Below, piece by piece: positions 14,997 through 30,839 of a DNA stretch of 64,000 nt (positions are counted from its first letter, which is position 1; the number at the start of each line of letters is the position of its first letter). A program made the position numbers and the translations under genes. This stretch comes from Scatophagus argus (lineage: Eukaryota; Chordata; Actinopteri; Scatophagidae): positions 1,277,501 to 1,341,500 of the forward strand of contig NC_058499.1 in the NCBI RefSeq assembly GCF_020382885.2, read 5' to 3'. Under the pieces are notes generated by a model. It did no database searches. It was not told where the DNA came from and saw only the letters and a program-made list of their open reading frames with translations.

Positions 14997-17900
14997 TGCT
15001 CCTCCTCAGCCCTGCTGGTACAGAATGAAACTGAAGTTAGCAGGATTGTTTCCTCATCTGCAGGAAGTCTCTGGATTTCTCGTGCACTTCAGACGAGGCG
15101 CGCTAACGCTTTTAGCTTCAAAGCTGCAGTGCAGATTTCAGCTTTAAAAAATGAGACCAACTGACCAACTACATGGAGCCATTTTATGTTTGTTTTTCTT
15201 AATAATTAAATTTTTTTTTTATCATTTTAAAACAAGTCCCCAGCTTCTTCAGTTATTTAGCAGAATGCTGCAGCTGTTTGCTGTGAAGTGCCAGAAATGT
15301 TTTTTGGATGAAGAAACTCCATCAGCCTTTCCATCAGCCTTCGTCTTCGTGGAGACGCTGCAGAGGCCACATATTTCACACGGTGAAGACATCTGGACAG
15401 GACGAGCTGATGTCTGAACTGCTTTTAAGTTCTGTGAATGCGTCTGTGTTGACTGGACCTTCAAAACCATCACAGAGACACAACACGACTACAGAGAGAC
15501 GCCGGCTTGTCATCTGCAGGCGTCACAGTCCAGGAACGTTATTCTCCTGACTGCTCTTCAGACAGTTTGTCCGTAAAGTTTTCCAGGAAAGCACATTCGC
15601 AGCCTTCGTCAGTGTTTGCTAAATGTTTGAGGCACTGCTGCTTAATTGCTGCTTTAAACAAAGAAAGTCAGCTTGTCTGCTCAGTCGATCCGCCGACCAG
15701 CTGTTAGACGAGCTGAACGCGAGTGTCGGTCAACACGGACACGCAGATGTGAGGAGAAATTCGAGATTTAGATCAGTGGGAAACAGGAAGTGCTGATTGG
15801 CTGATGCTGCGATCCTCACAGTTCTCCTGTGTTTTTAACTGAAACAAACCAGCAGAGTCGGACGAGCGTCACTTCAACACACCTGAGATTTGGTTTTCCT
15901 TTGTCCACCTCTGAGGCGAAACGAGGGGTCAATGTCACAGCAGCTCCCGAGCAGCTCTTTGTGCCGCTCGTCATTCGACCCCCCCAGAGAACATTAATTA
16001 AAGAGCACCGCTGGAACGAGGCTGAGGCGTGCGGTGACACGTTTCTGTTTGGACTGAAATAGGCCGAGCATCACACTTGTCACACTCCCACAGCCAAACT
16101 TTCAAATTACATTAAGTCACTTAAGGGAGGAAATTGAATCTGCAGCACAGGGAGGGAGCGTGCAGATAATTTAATGTGCTTTCCTTCAGACTCGTCGCGC
16201 CTGCTGCTGCTCTGCTGCCTGCCTTCAAACAAACGCTGCTGTTTCTACATTATTTACATGCATGTTCTCTGGGGCAACGGCGATAAGGACACTTTCATTT
16301 AGGATAGTTTCATTTGAACCTGAAATAAAATGCAAACAGAGGCTTCCTGTGGGGTTAAAAAGTAAAAGTACACAAGTACTTTCAGCTTCATGCAGTTAAA
16401 GCATCAAAGGAACTACACTTTATATCAATATATGGGGCTGCCTGAGGATCTTCTCAGCCCTGCATCGTTTGGTGTAAATGTCCTACAGGTCGGGTAGAGT
16501 TGTTCTGATTGTCCGCTCAGCTGAGTCTCCTGAGGACCAAGAGGTCCTGCTTTGTGCAGCTGCCCATCCATGTGGTGATGCTCAAGATGCTCTCAGTGGT
16601 GCAGGTTAAAAGAAGTTCCTGAGCACCTTGAGGGGGAGCCTGAAGTCTCTGAGGTGTCTGAGGTGGAAGAGACGCTGCCTGGCCTTCTTCACAGTCCTGT
16701 TAAAGTGCAGTGACCAGGACAGGTCCCGTGTGATGGTCACACCGAGGTATTTAAAACTGTCCACCCTCTCCACCTCAGACCCGCCGATGCAGAGTGGACG
16801 GATGTCCTTCTGCTGCTTCTTCCTGTAGTCCACAATCAGCTCCTTAGTTTTGCTGACGTTCAGCAGGAGGTTATTCTCCTGGCACCAGCTCTCCAGGTGG
16901 ATGACCTCCTTCCTGTAGGCCTCCTCCTTGTTGTGGGAGATTAACCCCACGATGGCTGTGTCGTCAGCAAACTTTATGATGGTGTTGCTGTCTGATGTGG
17001 ACACACAGTCATGTGTGTACAGAGAGTATAGCAGGGGACTCAGCACGCAGCCTTGGGGAGATCCAGTGTTGAGGGTGAGGGGGGATGAGCTATGGGGGCC
17101 CACGCGTACCACCTGTTGTCTGCCAGTAAGGAAGCTGTGGATCCACCTGCACAGGGAGGAGTTCAGTCCAAGATCACACAGCTTGGTTACCAGTCTGGAG
17201 GGGACTATGGTATTGAATGCTGAACTGTAGTCCACAAACAGCACTCTCACATAGTTCCCCATCCTAGTGTCTACGTGGGAAAGTGTCTTGTGCAGCAGGA
17301 AGGTTATGGCGTCGTCTGTGGATCTGTCTGGGTGGTATGCAAACTGTAGGGGATCCAGGGTGGGGGGCAGAGAGGAGGTGATGAATGTTTTGACCAGCTT
17401 CTCAAAACGTTTCATCTCCACAGATGTGAGGGCTATGGGGCGATAGTCACTGGGGTTACTGGGCTGGGCTGTCTTTGGGACGGGAACCACAACAGACTTC
17501 TTAAAGCAGGTGGGAATCACACACTGAGAGTTGAATATCGTTGTAAACATCGGTGTGAGCTGTTCAGCGCAGGCTTTGAGGACTCGACCGCTGGTGACGT
17601 CAGGCCCTGCTGCTTTCCTGGTGTTCACAGTAACAGGACAAACTGTGATATAAACAAAAGACTCTGTAAAGTTCAGAGGAAGACGACAGGACGGGTTTTT
17701 GGCAGATGGGGGTAAACAACAGGAAAACATGGCCAGGTCAGATAAGAAGTGTTGAGAGGTTGGGGAGGACGGGGTCTAAATATCAGAGCGTTCTGGTTCC
17801 AGTTTCTTGGGGAATAACTGATGTTCTCAGAGTTAGAAACCATTTCAGTGTTATTAGATTATTAGACAGAACAGAAGACGAGTGGGCTTCAGTTTCACAG

Positions 17901-20900
17901 CTTCAACTGAGAGCCATTGATTTAATTAAGAACAATCATCTGAAAACAGCCTGTAAATGATTACAGGCATCTATAATCAGACTGGGCCTTTCTTCCACTC
18001 CATGGATCAATGGCTCAATAATCAGTCAGGTTTTAGTGATATCTGATCATCTATGAACCAGGAAAGAGTGGACGGGCGTCAGATCCATGACAGAGGAGAC
18101 GACGAGGAGGCCAGCTGAGAGGGAACATCATATTTTAATCAATGTGATATCTAATATATTTACAAAAGAATCAATCGTTAGAACGGCACAAAAAAACCCC
18201 AAACAGACGGGAATTATGTCCTGCTGCAATTCAAATGCCCAGCAAACGAGCTTTAAATAGTCTGAGAGGCTCCAGGATATCGACAGAAGAGCAGACTGTT
18301 TGGATGAAACGAGGAAACAAAGCAAAAACAAAACAATTAAGTGAGCCTTATCAATGGTTTAGTGCCAAATAAACAACTCTGAATATTTCAAAATGGCATA
18401 AACTCAGTAAATATGAGCTGTTAGTTTGTCCAAATATCCTGATGATCAGGCCTCGTCGTTTTCCCCCACACGAATGCCTTCCCCTCACTGTTCCTCTGCT
18501 TCTGAGAGACTCGAGAACCCGAACGTAAATAAAGGTCCAACATGTGATTTGATCTGTCGGTGGTGAATGAAACTGGGAGCCTTTCAGAGTCACGTTTCCT
18601 CACAATGAAAAACTGCAGCCTCCACCTCGTCTGCAGCCGTCGTTTACTGACGGACTGTGCAGCTCGGCTCTGAAGGTGATGTTCTGTCAGTGTTTTCTGA
18701 CATTTTCCTGACCCTGGAGGGGTGAGTGCACTTCAGGGCTCGAGTGTGATGACAGATAACACATGAGCGCACTGAGCCACCGAGCGGCTGCTGGATCAAA
18801 AGCTGTCAAGCTGTTCAGCAGCCGTGCATGTTTGAAACCCTGAGCCTGCTGTTCAGGGAACAATAACAAACACACAGACTGCATGGATTATTGGATTACT
18901 GCAGATGTCTAACAGTGCTCACGTTAGAATGCTATGAATGAACAGAAGTGTCATGTAAACGTCTGTATGTCTAATGTTCTACCTCTCGTTTTCCTGGAGA
19001 CAGCAGATGATGTTTGTGACGTGTTAACTGAGAGGAGCTCGGAGCTCGACTGACTGACAGGACGAGTTCAGTTTAGTTTATTTATGTGGCGCCAATTCAC
19101 ATCAAAAGTTATCTCATGACACTTTCCAATTAGAGCAGGTCTAGACCAAACTCTTTAATTAAATTCACAAGTTCACCTCGAGAGTCTTTTAGGAGAAAAT
19201 TGCTCACTATGAAAACTGAAAATGTTCTCAGCCCTGAGTCGTGTCTGCAGGTATTCCCTTTCAGCAGCGTCAATCAATACGCCAGGAGAGCCTGAGTGCA
19301 TCCTGAGAGCCACAAAAGAGCAGCTGGTGCTTGTTCAGTGTATTGAGTTTTCATCTTCTGACATCTGGACTGTGTCGACAGGACAGTCAGAGGACAACGT
19401 TCAGACGCACGTGAGGGTGAAAGTCAACATGAAACTCAAAGTGAGGGGGACAAGCAGAACTCCACCTCCCCGTGGAGATTACAGCCTGCCTGTTCAGTGC
19501 TTCATCTGACCTCTCTGCTCCACAGTGACTCTGCATCTTCAGGAATGCACACCTCAATGAGGTCTGAGTCAGTGTGGGTCCACAGACCGAGTAACGTATT
19601 GATCTGTGCACACCTGCTGCCAAACACATGCTCATATATTCAGAAGAAACTCTCCAACTGCTTGACTCCTCCTGAATGATGCGTTCACGGTCAGCACCAC
19701 GAAGCCGAATGTACCGGAGTGATTTTTCACTGCGAGAAGACAAAGTGAACCATGTGCTGATGAAATAATGACTCTGTTGTTGTGGGTGTTAAAATGGAAA
19801 AATGAGCAGATGCTTCACTGTTATGTTGCCGCACAGAGAAAACAAACTGGATGCTGCTTTGATTGTTTTTCATGCAGGTCCAATTTCTCATTTCAACAGA
19901 AGCAAAGAAAAACTAAAACTCATTTTGCAGGTTAATAACACAGAAAACCAAACAGCAAAACCACTATTGATCATGTTACGTTTCTCTGAACGTAACAAAC
20001 AGGATCCACCACATATGAAAACTTACCTTTGAAGGAGCACACATTTCTCTTTCTTATCAATCAAAGACAGGAAAGCTGATAGAGTCAGGGAGGAAACTCC
20101 GTCATCGGTTATTTAAACAAATGAGCTAAGAACAAACATCCCCGTCATGTCCTCTGATCCTTGGTAGCGATTGATACATATTGGTATTAATTATCAGTTC
20201 AGTCACACTTGGAGATGTCTCGCTTGGAGGGTGATGGATGTTTGTGCTGTGTGGAGTCTAATGAGTTTGACACAGCGTGTCAGTAAACTGAGGGGTTTCA
20301 CTTCCCTCCGAGCTGCTAAATGTTTGGGTCTCGGTTTGGCTTGTTGTTTTAATGGGAACACGTTAAGAACAGCTGTTAAGCTTCTTGAACACCCGCCGCG
20401 TTCGCAACACAACAATCGCATCCTGCACTCCAGCTTCTCTGAACTACGACTGAGGAGAAGGTTTCTACTCATCTGTGAAGTCTCGTTCATTAACTCATCC
20501 ACACTCTTCTCTTTTATATGCCTTCAGGCTGGGTCTGACGCCAACACTAACCGCTAACTCTACCACCAGCTTAGCTTAACTCGTGTTCTGCTTTTTGGAC
20601 TCTGGCAGCGGTCAGATCCAAAGCGGCTGCCCAGTCCGTTCTGCACATGTGCAAACGCGGTCCTGTTAGTCGGAGAAAGTTACCACAAGTGTGCCTGTGC
20701 AAACTAAATTACTCGTGATGTCACTGATCGTATAACAAACCAGCTCATGACAGTATTGAAAGTTGCCGGATGTGAATAATTGGGAATTGCTTAAAAACTA
20801 AATTAATTACATTAAAAACTTGATTTAAGCATGACAAGTTTGCTGTATTAGTTTAAGCTCCACTGATCAGTGATCAGCTCCTGCCCGGGAGCAGCCAGCC

Positions 20901-21046
20901 GAGCTCAGCAACGGACGGCACTGACCTGAGGTCTGATGCTGGACCGTGTCGCTGAGGTCCTGCAGGTGGGCCAGCAGCAGCAGGGATCCGACTCCCAGGA
21001 GCACGAGGAACCACAGCGAGCGGTAGAAAGAGCAGAGCAGCTTCAT
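1..21046 (-). CDS. Carbohydrate sulfotransferase, chst8/chst9-like (HNK-1 family), partial
   Basis: Type II Golgi membrane sulfotransferase of the CHST8/9/11-14 family, which moves sulfate from PAPS to GalNAc-type sugars on secreted glycans. Three exons are visible: 20926-21046 (40 codons plus 1 nt), 929-969 (41 nt) and 391-1, running off the window. Phases agree across both introns: the one leftover base of exon 1 plus two bases of exon 2 make a Gly codon, and exon 3 starts in phase 0. Residues ~10-28 form a hydrophobic signal-anchor; a basic/Gln-rich stem follows; the exon at the left edge ends in CEVPKAGCSNWK, the family's 5'-phosphosulfate (PAPS) binding motif. The catalytic remainder is outside the window. 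CHST8 and CHST9 are close paralogues and I cannot separate them here. The ~20-kb first coding intron is full of repeats. Confidence 0.85.
691..726. repeat. (TG)n microsatellite
   Basis: An uninterrupted TG run of about 18 units lies in the short intron between the 41-nt exon and the large exon of the sulfotransferase gene. Confidence 0.95.
929..969 (-). CDS. 41-nt internal exon of the chst8/9-like gene
   Basis: Acceptor TTTCTCTCCAG and donor GTGAGCC flank 41 nt encoding VNVPVAPRWPVEK plus two leading bases. The leading bases complete the phase-1 codon left by the exon at 20926, and the exon ends in phase 0, matching the acceptor at 392. Phase agreement on both sides is the main support; the luminal stem of this family is poorly conserved, so sequence similarity helps little. 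Confidence 0.72.
1403..1447 (-). repeat. LINE 3'-end remnant
   Basis: A short GATA/GACA-type run is followed by TACTTTATTGATCCCGAGGG, a reverse-orientation form of the 3' tail shared by many fish non-LTR retrotransposons. The matching forward tail is near 9975-10020. Only the tail is present. Confidence 0.6.
1450..1700. repeat. Dispersed repeat, copy 1
   Basis: This stretch shares ordered blocks with 12965-13345: CTTTATGGTCTG, a run ending GAGACCATAAA, TTTTCTCATAA, TTTGAAACCAGT, CGCCCCCTGCTGG and AGAATGCAG, followed by a T/A-rich GCTTCACT block. The copies are diverged and carry indels, so the element is old. The class is unknown; it resembles non-autonomous repeats spread through percomorph genomes. 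Confidence 0.65.
2113..2144. repeat. (CA)n microsatellite
   Basis: A CA run of about 16 units with one CG interruption, inside the sulfotransferase intron. Confidence 0.9.
3137..3345. repeat. Degenerate fish dispersed repeat (AGTAAAAGT family)
   Basis: The segment contains GAAGTAAAAGTCCTGCA, AAGTATCAAAAGTAAAT, TATAAGATGGTTTAATAATT and a CAAAGTAACTGCAGCTAA block. From memory of the family, these belong to a widespread percomorph non-autonomous element. A related degraded copy is at 43040-43245. Confidence 0.5.
3371..3640. repeat. G-rich imperfect minisatellite
   Basis: About 270 bp of short, roughly 10-12-bp units of the type GGGGGCCRAGCGGRGGCTGAGT. The plus strand is strongly G-rich with many GGGG runs. 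The Pro/Leu-rich minus-strand ORFs here come from this composition and are not genes. Confidence 0.8.
5540..5720. promoter_or_regulatory. CpG-rich patch within the intron
   Basis: A GC- and CpG-dense segment stands out from the AT-richer intron around it. It includes GCGGCCGCCGGTGGCGCC and a central TAATTAATTA homeodomain-type core. It could be a CpG island, an intronic enhancer or an alternative promoter. No exon or start codon is supported. Confidence 0.25.
6226..6290. repeat. AT-rich low-complexity tract
   Basis: Runs of (TA)n with interruptions, in places nearly palindromic. No gene is seen. Confidence 0.8.
8116..8225. repeat. 31-bp tandem repeat, about 3.5 copies
   Basis: The unit starts ACTTGAGTAAATGTACTAAT and ends AACTCACTGGT, repeated head to tail without visible differences between copies. 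ACTTGAGTAAATGTACT is also a phrase of a common fish dispersed element, so this may be local amplification of that element's end. Confidence 0.9.
8752..8796. repeat. (CTGT)n/(CTGC)n microsatellite
   Basis: A tetranucleotide run of about 11 units, with a central CTGC block flanked by CTGT units. Confidence 0.9.
9975..10021 (+). repeat. LINE 3'-end remnant with (CTAT)n tail
   Basis: TTTCCCTCGGGGATGATTAAAGT followed by short CATCTATC units matches the 3' end layout of fish non-LTR elements, the forward form of the remnant at 1403-1447. No coding part is attached. Confidence 0.55.
12124..12153. repeat. (TG)n microsatellite
   Basis: An uninterrupted TG run of about 15 units. Confidence 0.9.
12965..13345. 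repeat. Dispersed repeat, copy 2
   Basis: A longer copy of the family at 1450-1700. The added 5' part has AAGTGGTGGTCTACTTTATATTGCAG and GTTGCCATCTTGTTTTATGG, before the shared blocks CTTTATGGTCTG, TGAGACCATAAA, TTTTCTCATAA, GAAACCAGT and CGCCCCCTGCTGG. The 3' end reads towards a CTGTCTATGGT phrase. No long ORF, so the element was non-autonomous. Confidence 0.65.
14963..14994. repeat. (GT)n microsatellite
   Basis: A GT run of about 15 units ending in GCGCGTG. Confidence 0.9.
16435..17700 (-). mobile_element. 5'-truncated non-LTR retrotransposon (LINE, jockey/L2-type)
   Basis: Minus-strand LINE fragment in the same orientation as the host sulfotransferase gene. It keeps most of the reverse-transcriptase domain and a short 3' part (16435-16605) where the frame is degraded. 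The endonuclease and 5' part are missing, the usual result of incomplete target-primed reverse transcription. The ends are estimates. The RT resembles the L2/CR1-like jockey superfamily elements common in fish; the clade was not determined. Confidence 0.8.
16606..17730 (-). CDS. LINE reverse transcriptase ORF (fragment)
   Basis: An uninterrupted frame of 374 codons on the minus strand. Visible RT landmarks: KAAGPD near residue 39, DYRPIALTS near 95, FVDYSSAF with the first catalytic Asp near 167, GSPQGCVLSP near 223, the FADD box at about 254-257, and a SKTKELIVDY/YLGVTI segment downstream. The first ~15 residues probably come from flanking DNA at the truncation point. The ORF stops inside the region that normally follows the thumb, and readable but broken remnants continue to ~16440. 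It is probably no longer mobile, having no endonuclease. Confidence 0.8.
   Translation of the reverse strand: MFSCCLPPSAKNPSCRLPLNFTESFVYITVCPVTVNTRKAAGPDVTSGRVLKACAEQLTPMFTTIFNSQCVIPTCFKKSVVVPVPKTAQPSNPSDYRPIALTSVEMKRFEKLVKTFITSSLPPTLDPLQFAYHPDRSTDDAITFLLHKTLSHVDTRMGNYVRVLFVDYSSAFNTIVPSRLVTKLCDLGLNSSLCRWIHSFLTGRQQVVRVGPHSSSPLTLNTGSPQGCVLSPLLYSLYTHDCVSTSDSNTIIKFADDTAIVGLISHNKEEAYRKEVIHLESWCQENNLLLNVSKTKELIVDYRKKQQKDIRPLCIGGSEVERVDSFKYLGVTITRDLSWSLHFNRTVKKARQRLFHLRHLRDFRLPLKVLRNFF
19072..19165. repeat. Probable dispersed repeat fragment
   Basis: GGCGCCAATTCACATCAAAAGTTATCTCATGACACTTT followed by AGAGCAGGTCTAGACCAAACTCTTTAA is a phrase I recognise as recurring widely in teleost genomes. The element class is not known to me. 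Confidence 0.45.
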
Positions 21047-21114
21047 GACCACAGGCTCACAGAGACAGCCTAAAGTCCATCAGACTGATCCCGGATCAGC
21101 CACGATCGCACAGC
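20926..21114 (-). CDS. First coding exon of the chst8/9-like gene (signal-anchor)
   Basis: The acceptor at 21115-21116 follows a good pyrimidine tract, so the exon begins at 21114 with a short 5' UTR. I chose the ATG at 21046-21044; an upstream in-frame GTG is ignored. It encodes a basic-hydrophobic N-terminus with the transmembrane stretch SLWFLVLLGVGSLLLLAHL, then the start of the luminal stem. The donor is GTCAGT directly below 20926, leaving one extra base (phase 1). Confidence 0.82.
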
Positions 21115-21289
21115 CTGAGGAGGTGAAGAGATATCAGGATTAGATCTGCTACAAACAGATCTTAACATATGAAACACCAATCCTTGAACAAACATCAGCA
21201 TGATAAGAACGACCAAAAACAACAATCTCTGGGAAAAAGTTATATGATGTGTACTTTGACTTTTTATTTTGGCTCATGTCCCATCTGCT

Positions 21290-21405
21290 AAATGGAGGGG
21301 GAGGGGCTTATGAGCTGTACTGCAGCCAGCCACCAGGGGGTCCAGATGTTTTGGCTTCGCTCTTGGGGGGCTCTTATGTCGTCCATCTTTATATACAGTC
21401 AATGC
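21290..21405. repeat. Probable third copy of the 1450/12965-type repeat (3' end)
   Basis: CAGCCAGCCACCAGGGGG, then GGCTTCGCTCTTGGGGGGCTC and ATGTCGTCCATCTTTATATACAGTCAATG. The CATCTTTATATACAGTC phrase is the usual 3' end of a percomorph repeat family and is consistent with copies 1 and 2 extended further 3'. It lies just upstream of the first coding exon of the sulfotransferase gene. Confidence 0.45.
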
Positions 21406-21657
21406 TCCTGGCAAACCCTCCGACCAGCAGAGAGCACGGTCACTGTGGCGTAAACAGATGCTAAAATGACCGACGGTCTCTGAACACAACCCTGTGTTAC
21501 ATACTGTGTGTGTGTTTATTGTTAAAGAATCTCATTGAGCTTCCTGCTGACTGCACACTTCGTTCTCCCATGAGGCTGTGCAGGAACATCTGTTTCTCAG
21601 GAGTGCAGTCAAACAGCTTCCCTCAGCAGGTGGGACTCTACAGCGGCTACACAGGTA

Positions 21658-21680
21658 CACACACACACACACACACACAG
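21658..21680. repeat. (AC)n microsatellite
   Basis: A short AC run of about 11 units. Nothing else is recognised nearby. Confidence 0.85.
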
Positions 21681-22111
21681 ATGGGCTGATATTAATCGTG
21701 AAGCAGCAGCTCGCAGGACTGATGCTCTCCTGCTTTGTTCTGACCTCAGCTGGGTGAACACACTCATTAGAAAGTGAAGACACATGAAGCAGTGCAGCGT
21801 AAAGCAGCACACAGTGCAGCCGTTAGGGAATAAATGTCTAATTTAAGGAGATCAGACATCTAAATGACTTTAGGCTCAGAAGGGCTGTAAGAATTTAGAG
21901 TAACTGAAATAAAATGCATAAAATGCAAAATTTTTTCTGAATTGTTTTTTAAAAAAGGAAAGTTTGAGGTAAAGCTACCGCTGACATTGACTGATGTTTC
22001 TGTTTCCAGCAGGAACAAGTGATGAACATATCACTAAAATATCATCACATTAAACTGATGTGTTGACCTCTGCAGGCTTACCCACTAGCCTGACCTCCAG
22101 AGGGCTCACGC

Positions 22112-22258
22112 CTCCAGCCAACTTCCAGCCAACTCCCAGCCAACCTCCAGCCAACTTCCAGCCAACCTCCAGCCAGCCTGCAGCCAACCGCCTGCCAACT
22201 CCCAGCCAACCTCCAGCCAACTTCCAGCCAACTTCCAGCCAACCTCCAGCCAACCGAG
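22112..22258. repeat. 11-bp minisatellite, about 13 copies
   Basis: Head-to-tail CCAGCCAACYT units with a few substitutions (CAGCCAGCCTG, CTGCCAACTCC). The array is open in several frames, giving GGWLEVGWKLA-like peptides on the minus strand and SQPPANFQPT-like peptides on the plus strand. These are by-products of the repeat, not proteins. Confidence 0.9.
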
Positions 22259-22259
22259 T

Positions 22260-28513
<6,254 letters not shown>

Positions 28514-28923
28514 TCCGTTAGACAACTGGACGAGAGGTTTTCTGGAAGAAGTTTCGCCTCTCTTCTTCAGTACTAACTGATGGCAGGGAGTACTGGAATA
28601 TTTATACTGTGGGTGTGACAAAGGTCCCTCATGTGGGCCGTTAGGGTCACCTGGGGAAGTGTTAACGGTCGTGAGGGGGTTCTGATGGGTCGTTGACACC
28701 CCCTCAGAGTGGTTTTGGTCACAAGCCTCTTCGATGTGTGAACCTGGAGGGAGCAGGTGAGAAGTGAATCTTTTGGGTATTATTCCTAAGAGGGCCTTGT
28801 AAGTGGGTCACCAGTACCAGTACCAGTACCAGTACTCCCCACCATCAGTTAGAACTGAAGAAGCTTCTTGGATGAGAGCTGAAACGTCTTCCAGAAAACT
28901 TCTCGTCCAGTTGCCTAACGGAG
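28514..28923. repeat. Inverted-repeat (fold-back) element
   Basis: A ~70-bp left arm at 28514-28583 and an ~82-bp right arm at 28842-28923 are reverse complements with a modest number of mismatches and one indel (for example GACAACTGGACGAGAGG against the complement of the right-arm end). They enclose ~258 bp. A CCAGTA hexanucleotide run sits at 28811-28835. The phrase GAAGAAGCTTCTTGGATGAG recurs in many fish genomes, so this is probably a short mobile element with terminal inverted repeats; its family is uncertain. Confidence 0.7.
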
Positions 28924-29437
28924 CGGATTCTACCTTGACCACGACCTGGACGACTGAGAATCTCCATACATATTACACATTAAGTCACACACAAATGGCA
29001 GTTAAGCACTCGACTCTGGACTCCAGCAGAGCTTTCACAGCCCTGTTGTTTCTCTGAGTTATAAACTCAGAGGAGTTTGTCATGATGCCGCGTCCTCAGG
29101 TTAAACCCGGGTTCTTCTTCTGTGGTGCCTGATGAGGCGCTGGAAGCTTTCTGTGATCATGAAGCTTCCCTTCAAGACAGATGAATGACCTCAGAGCTCA
29201 CAGCTGACAGAATCAGAGCTGTTCACTTCCATCAGGAGACGACAGCACGCATACTGTCATCACACCAGACGTGTGTGTGCGTGTTTCTCCACTGTGTGTG
29301 CATCTTTAACATGAGTAACTGAGTCAGATTTGCCTCAAACTGATCCAGTTCTCATAGAAGTCGTCACCTCAGATCCCCCCTGATAAGAAAAACAAAACGT
29401 TTGGTCCTTAAATGCACCTCCAGTCTGCTCTTTGCTG

Positions 29438-29909
29438 TGTGGATTAAAAAAAATGTTTAACATGCCTTATTCTGTTTTATGCTATATGTTTTATGCTATA
29501 TTATTAATGGTATAATTAATAATGTTATAATCATGTCGAACTAGTTGTTTGTCTCAGTACTGCACACTCTGAGGGAGACAGAGGTATCATGCATAGTAGG
29601 AGAAGGACACCATATCTCAAGTCACTCTGACCGATGGGCGAAGACACTGATACACCACCCCTCCCCTCTCGCTTGAGTGTAAAGGTGTTGAGACTAGCAA
29701 CCGGTGTTATCTTAAAGTATATATAATGATGTACTTCCTTGAGTGCTTTAGATCCCACTTGGCGTTTGGCTGAAGCAGACTTGTGTTCTGAGGTGGGATC
29801 TCCAAAGATCTTTGTTTCTAAAATAAATAACTCTGTTTTAAGGCTATTCAACGACTCTGTTTTAACTCTCTCACATCAACCTACTCGGGGAAGCAAGTGG
29901 GCTTCAACA
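29438..29909 (+). repeat. 5' LTR of the endogenous retrovirus
   Basis: 472 bp starting TGTGGATT and ending TTCAACA. A TATA-like AGTATATATAATG lies near 29717-29729 and a polyadenylation signal AATAAA at 29822-29827, giving a recognisable U3-R-U5 layout. A 106-codon minus-strand ORF occurs in both LTRs and is only a by-product of their identity. Confidence 0.96.
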
Positions 29910-29912
29910 ATT

Positions 29913-29930
29913 TGGGGGCTCGTCCGGGAT
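29913..29930 (+). other. Primer-binding site (tRNA-Pro type)
   Basis: TGGGGGCTCGTCCGGGAT begins three bases after the 5' LTR. It is the 18-nt complement of the 3' end of tRNA-Pro, the primer used by murine leukaemia virus and many class I endogenous retroviruses. Confidence 0.93.
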
Positions 29931-30839
29931 GTGAGGAGTTTTTTTTTTGATCTGACCTAAAACCAAACCGCACACCGAGGACACAGCGCTGTGGTCGACC
30001 TAAAACAAAGGTAAAGCAGAAACCTGTTGTAACGAATTCTGCATATTGAATACTCTCAAATAAGAAGGCAATCTGTGTCTGCAAGTGTGAAGTTTCCAAA
30101 TTCAGAGTCTGTTGAAAATTCAGAGGATAAAAAAAAATAAAAAAATAAAGTGTGAATGAGTGAAAAACAAAGTAAGGAACTGGAACAAAAAAAAAAAAAA
30201 GAAAAGAAAAAAGAGGTTAAAAGATCAATTGTAGATCTTGTCCTTGGTCGTGGCGGACCCCACCGTCCTCTGACGAGGGGACGGAGCCCAGGAGGCAGCT
30301 GGGTTAGAGTCCCGGGGAGGTGAGGACCCCCGAATTCTGAGTTAGAAGAGCGGTGTCTCTTCAAATATTGGGTTAGAGTCCCTAGGAGCGGCGTCTCCTT
30401 AAAAGCTGAAAGGATAAAAGTTCCAGAGTTGGTGAGTATTGAATAAATGTGATATTGTGTGTATGTGTGACATGTCTGGGTAATTGGGGATAAAATAGAT
30501 AAATAATAGAATTCAGCGGTGTCTTAAGTGCAGAGCATTACAACAGTGTCGTGACAAAACTGTTCAAAACAGACAGCGGAAACCTCACGGTGTCAACGAA
30601 GCTGGCTGAGCCGCGGAAACCTCACGGTGCCAACGGAAGTGGCCGGTTTATGTCACAAGGGTCAGTTGCTCGGGTGAACTCCATACAAACTGACTGGCTG
30701 TTTTGCTCTGCTCACTGAATAAGACTTGTGGCTCGGGTGGACCCCATACACACCGGCTGACTGCTGAATTTAGATTTTAATAAACTATTGGTTAATTAAT
30801 TACTTAATTAATTAATAGATTGGTATAACATTTTTAAGG
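29931..30839 (+). promoter_or_regulatory. Proviral leader (untranslated, packaging region)
   Basis: About 900 bp without a convincing ORF, A-rich in parts (poly-A tracts near 30129 and 30187). It contains paired near-repeats: GCGGAAACCTCACGGTG at about 30579 and 30615, GGTTAGAGTCCC at about 30301 and 30370, and GCTCGGGTG with CCATACA at about 30670 and 30732. Retroviral packaging signals and a major splice donor usually lie in such leaders; which bases do this here cannot be told from sequence alone. Confidence 0.7.

Larger units (their letters stand above)
970..20925. other. ~20-kb intron of the chst8/9-like gene
   Basis: I see no further exon that fits the phases. The intron contains (TG)n tracts (for example at 2113, 4113, 4243, 6060, 12124 and 14963), a 31-bp tandem repeat at 8116, LINE tails near 1403 and 9975, two copies of a dispersed fish repeat (1450 and 12965), a CpG-rich patch at 5540-5720, an AT-rich patch at 6226-6290 and the LINE at 16435-17700. 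The many short ORFs lack family motifs and are probably chance. Confidence 0.6.

Noticed and set aside
29531..29851. 106-codon minus-strand ORF, repeated identically at 36907-37227
   Set aside because: Its duplication only reflects LTR identity; it has no motif and is antisense to the provirus.
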